Source: Epinephelus fuscoguttatus
Lineage: Eukaryota > Chordata > Actinopteri > Perciformes > Serranidae
NCBI RefSeq assembly: GCF_011397635.1
Contig: NC_064770.1
Span: 3,987,826 to 4,051,825 of the forward strand
Direction: 5' to 3'
Length of the DNA stretch: 64,000 bases
The notes under the pieces are model-generated. The model was not told the DNA's origin and made no database searches. It worked only from the letters and a program-made list of their open reading frames with translations. Position 1 is the stretch's first letter. Every line of letters begins with the position of its first letter. The position numbers and the translations under genes were made by a program. Shown piece by piece: positions 62,401 to 64,000 of this stretch.

Positions 62401-63940
62401 AAGTAAAAAAAAACAAAAAAGCAGAAGGCAGCATCTTCTGTAACAGACTTTGTTAAATGGGCACATTGCCTAATATCAACCCCTGAATCAGATCGAATCG
62501 AAATCGTATCATGGCAGACTTTGTAATATCGGAAAATAAGATATAGTTGTCCAAAGAATAGATATAATATTGTATCATGATGAAACTGGTGATTTACACC
62601 CCTAATTATAATGTTTTGCAAAAACTCTTTTCTGGCCATTATTTAGCACCATAACTCAGGAACAGAAGGGGAGACATTTGGTCAGATAATGAATTGGTGA
62701 CACTAACCTTGGGTGTCCAGCTTGGGTGTCTCATCCATTGTAGATCAGATGTGCTATCGAGTTGAAGATTCGTGAAGCAACCATGATTTTAATTTGTAGC
62801 TTTTTTTGCAGCAGCATCCATATTTGAAGCATTGTCACTGTCATGGCTACATGTGAGTCTGGACAGACATGAATGTAAACTGTAACTGCAGCTTGATCAA
62901 TTGGCGGAGACGTACAACCATGAGGTGGTAATTCTAGTTTGGTTCTAGTCTTGTCTTAGACATGTTATTCATCAAGAGGTAATGGCAGGATTTTAGAAAA
63001 GCAAAATTATATTGAACTATTCATAATGGCTCAGAGTTGAGGACTTCCAGTCCATTGTGTTATGACTGAAGTAGTGACTCATATACTTATTAAATAGGCC
63101 GATTGGATCTTTAAACAGCATTTTATAGCCACAATCTTGTCCAAGCAGTTTTAAAAGTTTTAAGAAATTGCAGTGATGCAGAATTTTGATGGTAAATATT
63201 CTCTGTATCATCTGCGAAACTTTGTAATTTTGTTGATCCTAACATAGTTGAAGGTGAGGAGTCACACATGGAGAACATCAGTGTGGAGTCCAGGGTGAAG
63301 CAGAGAGAGAAAGGTCCAGAGGAGAAGAAGGAGAAAGAAGTAGAGGAGAAGAGAGACGGGACGAGGAGTCGCTCCTCCTCCACCTCCTCAGAGGATTACA
63401 TCATCATTCTCCCTGACTGCTTTGATACCAGTCGGCCACTGGGGGAGTCCATGTACAGGTATGTGACTCGTTGGCTGGGCAGGAACAGCACCTGTCACCG
63501 TGCAGTTTCAGTTCAGACGATGGGAATCTGCTGTCAATAAAATCTGTGGTGCCTGCAGAAACATGGTTACAAGCAAGTAGAATTTATACACAAGACCAAT
63601 ATGGTTTAGATGTATTTTAAAAAATGAATTGAGGACCTCCAACATGGCCACATTCTTTTCAGTTTTCCCACTCTGTGTCCCATTGCAGCTCTGCTTTGTC
63701 CCAGCCTGGTGACATCCCAGCTAAGACCCCCACAGATCTAGAAACCCCATCGCTAGACCACCTACACAGTTCCACCACACAGGAGGAGTTGGATGAGGCA
63801 GATGAAGCTGCAGCAGCTCCAGGGACAGGGGTGTCAGGCACCAGCAGCGCCAATGACATGCTTTGTACGTCTCAGACACTGGATGATGAGCCGCTGACAC
63901 CTGAAGTGGTAGCACCACCTACAGCCATCGTCACACCAAG
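24345..63940 (+). CDS. nbr1: NBR1 autophagy cargo receptor, partial (19 coding exons)
   Basis: Nineteen exons (listed separately) join in phase to 2702 nt, about 900 residues; human NBR1 has 966. The protein links ubiquitinated cargo to Atg8-family proteins on forming autophagosomes and works with p62/SQSTM1. Domains in order: PB1 (1-84, acidic OPCA loop YFDEENEE...EYEEAL), a Gly-rich linker, ZZ zinc finger (228-262), basic coiled coil (~285-330), FW four-tryptophan domain (~367-483), PSVDLLTAQDLLSFELLDIN region (~525-545), an acidic/Ser-rich stretch, and an LC3-interacting YIII at 797-800 in SSEDYIIILPD. The C-terminal membrane-binding helix and UBA domain are not in the window. Introns are large and full of transposons. 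No frameshift or stop was found in the joined exons, so the gene looks functional. Confidence 0.96.
25230..27075. repeat. Fold-back interspersed repeat in nbr1 intron 1
   Basis: The left part (25250-25440; CCCATGTTTTTGTGTCTAAG, TGTAATCCCTGTGGGCA) is echoed in reverse at 26940-27070 (ACATTGCAGCCTGTTTTGCT, GGACACAAAAACATGAG). Inside, 26020-26130 and 26400-26525 form a second inverted pair, and 26194-26342 is a near-perfect hairpin with ~65-base arms (GCATGTATAGAGGCAGCATG and its complement). The same family occurs at 34140-35140. No coding sequence. Confidence 0.65.
27113..27150. repeat. (TG)n(CG)n microsatellite
   Basis: About 15 TG units followed by GCGCGCGC; nbr1 intron 1. Confidence 0.95.
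27374..28498. mobile_element. MITE with ~200-bp inverted arms, hosting a SINE
   Basis: Terminal inverted repeats start TATGGGCTGAAATATGTGCC (27374) and end in its complement with one mismatch at 28498. The arms are built of GAATTTGAATC-type repeats. They are flanked by the 6-bp direct repeat TTGGGC (27368-27373 and 28499-28504), a candidate target-site duplication. The core (27600-27870) holds a non-coding GC-richer segment. A SINE inserted at 27893-28270, so the original MITE was about 730 bp. Superfamily not assigned. Confidence 0.85.
27893..28270 (-). mobile_element. tRNA-derived SINE with LINE-type tail
   Basis: On the - strand it begins GGCGGCACGGTGGTGAGGTG (A-box region), followed by GGTTGCCGGTTCGATCACAG (B-box), a ~200-base conserved body including the phrase TGCATGTCTTTGGACTGTGG (+ strand), and an (ATGA)n tail (ATTCATTCATTC at 27893). 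Target-site duplication GAATGTGGAGATAT at 27879-27892 and 28271-28284 is perfect, proof of a retro-insertion into the MITE. Confidence 0.93.
29510..32278. mobile_element. hAT-like non-autonomous element with nested palindrome
   Basis: Termini TAGGGCTGGGT ... ACCCAGCCCTA flanked by a perfect 8-bp duplication CTGCTTCC (29502-29509 and 32279-32286), the hAT hallmark. No transposase frame was found. Inside, 30249 to about 31747 is a second inverted repeat: GTCTAGATGGAAACAGGGGT at the left end and its complement at the right, next to TA on both sides. Within it, blocks of related sequence repeat directly near 30290, 30640 and 30955 and once in reverse near 31400-31700. A (CG)n(CA)n microsatellite lies at 29809-29856. 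Confidence 0.88.
29809..29856. repeat. (CG)n(CA)n microsatellite
   Basis: CG run followed by ~18 CA units, inside the hAT-like element. Confidence 0.95.
32628..32690 (+). CDS. nbr1: nbr1 coding exon 2
   Basis: 63 nt, residues 35-55: VKRSFGLCSLQLTYFDEENEE. Acceptor TTGTGTGCAG, donor GTGAGA. Carries the acidic DEENEE of the PB1 OPCA loop, which binds the basic face of a partner PB1 such as that of p62. Confidence 0.95.
33491..33897. mobile_element. Short hAT-like MITE
   Basis: Ends TGGGTTGAGCCAAATAC ... TACTTGCTCATCCCTAG are imperfect inverted repeats. Flanks TTGTGAGT (33483-33490) and GTGTGAGT (33898-33905) match at 7 of 8 bases. Non-coding. The left terminal base pair appears mutated (TG for TAG). 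Confidence 0.55.
34140..35140. repeat. Fold-back repeat, second copy, with SINE and 103-bp duplication
   Basis: Left arm 34165-34510 (CCCATGTTTATGTGTCTGAC; GTCCACTAAAATACTTGTTT) pairs in reverse with 34850-35105. It belongs to the family at 25230-27075. A 103-bp segment is directly duplicated (34311-34413 and from 34414). The SINE at 34684-34805 lies in the loop. Confidence 0.65.
34684..34805 (+). mobile_element. tRNA-like SINE fragment
   Basis: GTCGGTGGTTTAGTGGATAG gives an A-box and CCCAGGTTTGACTCCAGCCT a B-box, but the cloverleaf is not conserved and the sequence after it (GTGGCCCTTTGCTGTATCAT) is typical of a fish repeat. It is therefore read as a SINE or tRNA-derived repeat, not a tRNA gene. 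Confidence 0.55.
35626..35644 (+). CDS. nbr1: nbr1 coding exon 3 (19-nt microexon)
   Basis: Encodes VSINSQ plus one base. Acceptor CTTCCTCCAG, donor GTGAGC. Together with exon 4 it supplies the rest of the OPCA loop; both are needed to keep frame. Confidence 0.93.
35762..35784 (+). CDS. nbr1: nbr1 coding exon 4 (23-nt microexon)
   Basis: Encodes VEYEEALK (first base from exon 3). Acceptor TTTTATTCCAG, donor GTAAGT. Residues 62-69 of PB1. 19 plus 23 nt equals 14 codons, so skipping both would keep frame but remove the end of the partner-binding loop. Confidence 0.93.
36815..36950. repeat. Fragment of a common teleost repeat
   Basis: Phrases GACGACCTCCACAGGGAGGC, CATCCTAATCCGAACC and GAAGGAGCAGCAGCTCTACT belong to a multicopy fish sequence I recall; nbr1 intron 4. 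No ends seen. Confidence 0.4.
37297..37485 (+). CDS. nbr1: nbr1 coding exon 5
   Basis: 189 nt, residues 70-132. Acceptor GTTTCCCAG, donor GTAAGA. Starts SAARQGNRLHMNVYE, the last strand of PB1, then a low-conservation linker (RGQPARVSTTKASGTEPKRG). The internal ATG at 37327 is not a start. Confidence 0.94.
38060..39290. mobile_element. Fold-back element enclosing a captured ORF fragment
   Basis: 38063-38250 and 39100-39290 are inverted repeats (GGTGGCCAGAGCAGGC and its complement; GGGGCAGCATAGCT and AGCTATGCCGCCCC). Between them are direct repeats of a GTTTTGTGAAAATCGG-type sequence (38310, 38460) and an open frame at about 38729-39058. nbr1 intron 5. Limits are approximate. Confidence 0.7.
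38729..39058 (+). pseudogene. Multicopy 'HALTxCDT...FAGHGKK' protein fragment
   Basis: Open frame of 109 codons starting at a GCAAATGG-context ATG near 38729. Residues 12-34 read LPMFHALTCCDTISSFAGHG then KKAAW, followed by LTDALLKLASGPKETPDDAV and IERFVILVFDRTST. This pattern is familiar from multicopy, uncharacterised proteins of fish and cnidarians that look transposon-linked. It lacks start and end of the full protein and its last ~25 residues diverge. I cannot name its family. Confidence 0.45.
39497..39574 (+). CDS. nbr1: nbr1 coding exon 6
   Basis: 78 nt, residues 133-158: VIMKDVKGTKEEDKTPPAWF then TSYMEK, matching the human PPDWFTSYLETF segment. Acceptor CATTGATCAG. The donor GTAAGA overlaps the target duplication of the hAT element that starts at 39585. 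Confidence 0.94.
39585..41108. mobile_element. hAT-like element inserted beside nbr1 exon 6 donor
   Basis: Ends TAGGGCTGTCCCAAACG ... GATGCGTCGCCCCAGCCCTA. Target duplication AAGAACAG (39577-39584) and AAGAACGG (41109-41116), 7 of 8 identical. Inside, 39965-40077 and 40165-40277 are ~113-base inverted repeats, and a (CA)n tract lies at 40776-40824. Segment 40900-40990 (TTGCGTTCAGGCGTTGTCAC) recurs in the hAT-like element at 47598-49362, so both belong to one family. No transposase frame. Confidence 0.88.
40776..40824. repeat. (CA)n microsatellite
   Basis: About 24 CA units inside the hAT-like element. Confidence 0.95.
41205..41458 (+). CDS. nbr1: nbr1 coding exon 7
   Basis: 254 nt, residues 159-242 plus two bases. 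Acceptor CATCTCTCCAG, donor GTATGT. Starts FKDQVVREAVEKICREFSGQ, then a Gly-rich low-complexity stretch (GGGAGAGGGGGRGEAVGG) that seems fish-specific, a Ser/Pro linker, and the first ZZ cysteines in PCSSCRGQTTGGGYQC (Cys228, Cys231, Cys242). Confidence 0.95.
41540..42150 (+). repeat. Interspersed repeat, copy A (same as 61130-61680)
   Basis: Shares ordered phrases with 61130-61680: a GGATGTAGCCACCATGAC-like start, TTATGCATAACTTTAAGCCT, TTTTATAAAAATTCAGC, TTTTGTACCAGGCTGTAAAC and CTCTGTAAAGTTGTGCATTT. Same orientation in both places. Family not named. An (ATTC)n tract lies at 41743-41774. Confidence 0.65.
42290..42696 (-). repeat. Teleost repeat ending in SINE head
   Basis: 42420-42610 contains the phrases GTGCTAGCCTAAGTCATACG and CCAGACCATTCGCGTTTTGC of a frequent fish repeat. 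42620-42696 (GGGATCAAACCACTCGTCTT ... TACCTCCTGAGCCACAGCTG) is the reverse complement of a tRNA-like SINE head, matching 10950-11016. Confidence 0.5.
42997..43046. repeat. (CA)n microsatellite
   Basis: About 25 CA units in nbr1 intron 7. Confidence 0.96.
43790..43862. repeat. (TC)n tract before nbr1 exon 8
   Basis: Long TCTC/TGTC run ending ~70 bases before the exon 8 acceptor; it extends the pyrimidine-rich region there. Confidence 0.93.
43936..44061 (+). CDS. nbr1: nbr1 coding exon 8
   Basis: 126 nt. Acceptor CTCTGGTCAG, donor GTATGA. Completes the ZZ finger: SVCTSCTLCEPCSFSHDPSH, giving Cys245, Cys251, Cys254, His258 and His262 (pattern CX2C-X10-CX2C-X5-CX2C-X3-HX3H). It then reads NLVRARTPLSIPEHG. 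Other frames over this exon are shadows. Confidence 0.94.
44372..44525. repeat. (TA)n microsatellite and AT palindromes
   Basis: (TA)n at 44380-44415, then several short palindromes around TATAGGTACCTATA up to 44525. Confidence 0.85.
44535..46241 (+). mobile_element. mariner/Tc1-like remnant split by a ~1.2-kb insertion
   Basis: 44555-44667 and 45856-46110 are two parts of one transposase gene on the + strand. The second reads SSHSPDLNIIRNLWLDLKRA and then RLVAAYKKYVEAVVVAKGGT. The 3' terminal repeat is GGGTGCCCAAAGTTTTGCAG to 46241, followed by TA. Where catalytic Glu is expected (IIENLW) the codon gives Arg, and there are frameshifts, so it is dead. The intervening 44668-45852 begins GGGCCGGACTGAGACAAAAA and is an unrelated repeat insertion, perhaps with a CCA duplication (44665-44667, 45853-45855). 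Confidence 0.75.
46395..46601 (+). CDS. nbr1: nbr1 coding exon 9
   Basis: 207 nt. Acceptor TCTTTCAG, donor GTAGGT (weaker than consensus). Encodes the basic coiled coil FRKAEKQRLKAEKRLLKAEV then KEIRKQLRMERRG, as in human (EKQRLRAEKKQRKAEVKELK), followed by a Ser/His-rich linker. Confidence 0.94.
47182..47341 (+). CDS. nbr1: nbr1 coding exon 10
   Basis: 160 nt. Acceptor TTTGCCCAG, donor GTAAAG. Start of the FW (NBR1) domain: MTAAFLDENLPDGTRLRPGT then KFIKYWKMRNTGTICWSADT, with two of the signature tryptophans. Confidence 0.95.
47598..49362. mobile_element. hAT-like non-autonomous element
   Basis: Ends TAGTGCTGCACGATTTGAT ... AATCGTGCAGCACTA; flanking octamers TGTATGAC and TATATGAG agree at 6 of 8 bases, consistent with an aged 8-bp duplication. 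Terminal 150 bases are rich in GCGATT/AATCGC repeats. Segment 47870-47960 is shared with the element at 39585-41108. Short frames inside show no transposase motif. Confidence 0.8.
49628..50002. mobile_element. 375-bp hAT-like MITE
   Basis: Ends TAGAGATGCACCGATCC ... GGATCAGTGCATCCCTA, flanked by ATACCAAT (49620-49627) and GTACCAAT (50003-50010), 7 of 8 identical. Non-coding, nbr1 intron 10. Confidence 0.88.
50230..50313 (+). CDS. nbr1: nbr1 coding exon 11
   Basis: 84 nt, residues 408-435: LKFMWGNLAVGSGDRWKEVS then VPFLQPGQ. Acceptor TCCCTGCAG, donor GTGACT. Middle of the FW domain. Confidence 0.95.
50511..50696 (+). CDS. nbr1: nbr1 coding exon 12
   Basis: 186 nt, residues 436-497. Acceptor TGTGTCCAG, donor GTAGAA. 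Ends the FW domain: TVEGSYTSHWRLAHAGEQFG then PRVWCSIVVDP, with the last two signature tryptophans. Confidence 0.96.
50845..50961 (+). CDS. nbr1: nbr1 coding exon 13
   Basis: 117 nt, residues 498-536. Acceptor TTGTCTGTAG, donor GTAATC. Variable linker, then EEYYIPSVDLLTAQ, nearly identical to human (ELYIPSVDLLTAQ). Confidence 0.95.
51428..51579 (+). pseudogene. Second, truncated transposase N-terminus
   Basis: On the + strand the inverted end repeats the first ~50 residues of the same transposase (MARTNQLTKEKRVAIITLRN ... YNETGT), then runs into the junction at 51580. It is a by-product of the inverted duplication. Confidence 0.85.
51580..52618 (-). pseudogene. DD38E transposase, multiply frameshifted
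   Basis: Pieces on the - strand: 52618 downward MARTNQLTKEKRVAIITLRN then SVRKIAKTLNVSPSGVAKTI (helix-turn-helix); 52249-52470 SAASEDKFIRVTSLRNGKLT; and 51521-52021 with FAGDTVGDLFKIEGTLNQHG, FQQDNDPKHTSRLCKDYLTK and SPDLNPIEMVWGELDRR. Shifts near 52430 and 52250 and a further break before 52021 separate them. The last piece keeps Asp and Glu 38 residues apart. Confidence 0.88.
53270..53780. repeat. ~105-130-bp tandem units of a teleost repeat
   Basis: At least three units with AAGAACACTTGGAGGA / TTTCAAATTTGGCACAAAC and TGAACTGATTAGATTT phrases (near 53330, 53430 and 53570), interspersed with TCAAGGTCACTTTGACCTTG. A relative occurs at 59780-60150; the downstream part (CTTGGGTGTC...) recurs at 62690-62930. 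Confidence 0.75.
54437..54512 (+). CDS. nbr1: nbr1 coding exon 14
   Basis: 76 nt: DLLSFELLDINIVQELESVP then NNTPA. Acceptor GATCTCTTAG, donor GTAAGA. Strongly conserved with human (DLLSFELLDINIVQELERVP). Confidence 0.96.
54836..54946 (+). CDS. nbr1: nbr1 coding exon 15
   Basis: 111 nt: DMTPCMSPLPQDVHLQDKSS then PSLGLIQEETEVINSIM. Acceptor CTCCATCCAG, donor GTAAAG. The open frame that runs on to 55011 is intronic. Confidence 0.95.
55622..55648. repeat. (GACA)n microsatellite
   Basis: About six GACA units in nbr1 intron 15. Confidence 0.95.
56014..57841. mobile_element. hAT-like element with a nested MITE
   Basis: Ends TAGGGCGGGGTATCAGTAC ... GTGATACCCAGCTCTA are imperfect inverted repeats; the flanking octamers (TCGTCAAC, CTCAAGAT) do not match, so the duplication is not confirmed. 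A nested element at about 56307-57286 has ends AGCCCCATTTCCATC ... AGGTGGAAATGGGGCT, a terminal sequence frequent in fish, perhaps PIF/Harbinger-type. No transposase frame. Confidence 0.6.
58336..58506 (+). CDS. nbr1: nbr1 coding exon 16
   Basis: 171 nt. Acceptor TGGTTCTCAG, donor GTAAAG. Gly/Glu-rich start, then EEGEDDISGTQFVCETVIRS then MTLEEAPDHAP, matching human (EEDLSGTQFVCETVIRSLTL). Confidence 0.96.
59780..60150. repeat. Teleost tandem repeat, second locus
   Basis: Units with AAGAACAGCATGAGAAAATG / AACACCTTGAGAGAATTTCT and GAAAGGTCAAGGTCACTGTG; same family as 53270-53780. nbr1 intron 16. Confidence 0.7.
60242..60514 (+). CDS. nbr1: nbr1 coding exon 17
   Basis: 273 nt. Acceptor TTTGCCCCCAG, donor GTGTGT. 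A low-complexity Ser/Pro/Lys segment (SPDSSPSTSEKSLKPPAMLK, then a Pro/Leu/Ala-rich stretch) with no clear counterpart in human NBR1. It was placed by splice sites, open phase and position; it is the least certain of the exons. Exon 17 is one base offset from a multiple of three only through its flanking phases (1 to 1), so it could be skipped without frame change. Confidence 0.8.
61130..61680 (+). repeat. Interspersed repeat, copy B (same as 41540-42150)
   Basis: Shares TTAAGCCTTAAT, GTATAAAAATTCAGC and TTTTGTACCAGGCTGTAAAC with 41540-42150, same order and strand. An AT-rich stretch (61440-61506) has been inserted or expanded in this copy. Confidence 0.65.
62640..62935. repeat. Teleost repeat, related to 53600-53780
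   Basis: CTAACCTTGGGTGTCCAGCT and the later GACAGACATGAATG ... CGTACAACCATGAGG resemble the 53620-53770 segment. No coding sequence. Confidence 0.5.
63248..63458 (+). CDS. nbr1: nbr1 coding exon 18 (LIR exon)
   Basis: 211 nt. Acceptor CCTAACATAG, donor GTATGT. Charged Lys/Glu stretch (KGPEEKKEKEVEEKRDG), then SSSTSSEDYIIILPDCFDTS then RPLGESMY. Tyr797-Ile-Ile-Ile800 with upstream Ser and acidic residues is the LC3/GABARAP-interacting motif, identical in core to human SSEDYIIILPECFDTSRPLG. Confidence 0.97.
63689..63940 (+). CDS. nbr1: nbr1 coding exon 19 (last in window)
   Basis: 252 nt. Acceptor CCCATTGCAG, donor GTCAGT. Starts SALSQPGD (human SALSQPGL), then an acidic linker and MLCTSQTLDDEPLTPEVVAP (human ILTTSQTLETVPLIPEVVEL). 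The membrane-associating helix and UBA exons follow beyond 64000. Confidence 0.94.
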
Positions 63941-64000
63941 GTCAGTATGTTGCATGGGATACAAACCAAGCGACTGCAGGCCTTTATTTGGAACAGGCTT

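Noticed and set aside
1..64000. Endogenous retrovirus or other viral insert
   Set aside because: No long terminal repeats, retroviral protease, integrase or envelope-like frames were seen; reverse transcriptase pieces are of the non-LTR type.

Overview
This is vertebrate genomic DNA, almost certainly from a teleost fish and probably a percomorph. Evidence: spliced genes with GT-AG introns, dense fish-type transposons (Tc1 elements with TA duplications, hAT elements with 8-bp duplications, tRNA-derived SINEs, LINE fragments) and many (CA)n microsatellites. Two host genes are supported, both on the + strand. The first is glucose-6-phosphatase catalytic subunit 1 (g6pc1), five exons, 12382-16444, 357 codons. 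The second is nbr1, the selective-autophagy receptor; 19 coding exons lie between 24345 and 63940, and its 3' end (UBA domain) is beyond the window. In mammals G6PC1 and NBR1 lie in the same chromosomal neighbourhood, so the pairing is conserved linkage. The two proteins have unrelated jobs: G6pc1 sits in the ER membrane and releases free glucose, and Nbr1 is a cytosolic cargo receptor for autophagosomes.

Layout. 1-4880 is a large palindrome: a tandem array of a ~178-bp unit, a ~1.06-kb spacer with its own short repeats and hairpin, then the same unit in reverse orientation. 4976-8035 holds transposon debris (a helicase-like fragment, two oppositely oriented LINE-1 pieces) and one doubtful terminal exon. 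8036-12250 is mostly featureless apart from one SINE. 12382-16444 is g6pc1. 16530-23790 is an intergenic transposon cluster with a Tc1 element, a palindromic element with direct-repeat flanks, and non-LTR retrotransposon fragments. 24090-24344 is the likely nbr1 promoter. From 24345 on, nbr1 introns carry nearly all remaining sequence, including at least five hAT-like elements, a palindrome-ended DD38E Tc1-type element, a mariner-like remnant split by a 1.2-kb insertion, and several fold-back repeats.

I reconstructed both genes exon by exon. Reading-frame phase is kept across every junction and all exons have AG acceptors and GT donors. The g6pc1 exon lengths 218/110/106/116 differ from the human ones as I recall them only by four codons at the start. 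Nbr1 shows PB1, ZZ zinc finger, coiled coil, four-tryptophan (FW) domain and LC3-interacting region in order.

I see no prokaryotic-type system, CRISPR array, operon or convincing new gene family. The most interesting items are the palindromic satellite-like array, an inserted hAT element whose target duplication overlaps an nbr1 splice donor, a Tc1-type element rebuilt with 564-bp inverted ends, and a P-to-L change in the phosphatase signature of G6pc1. No database search was possible; family names come from motifs and remembered homologues.
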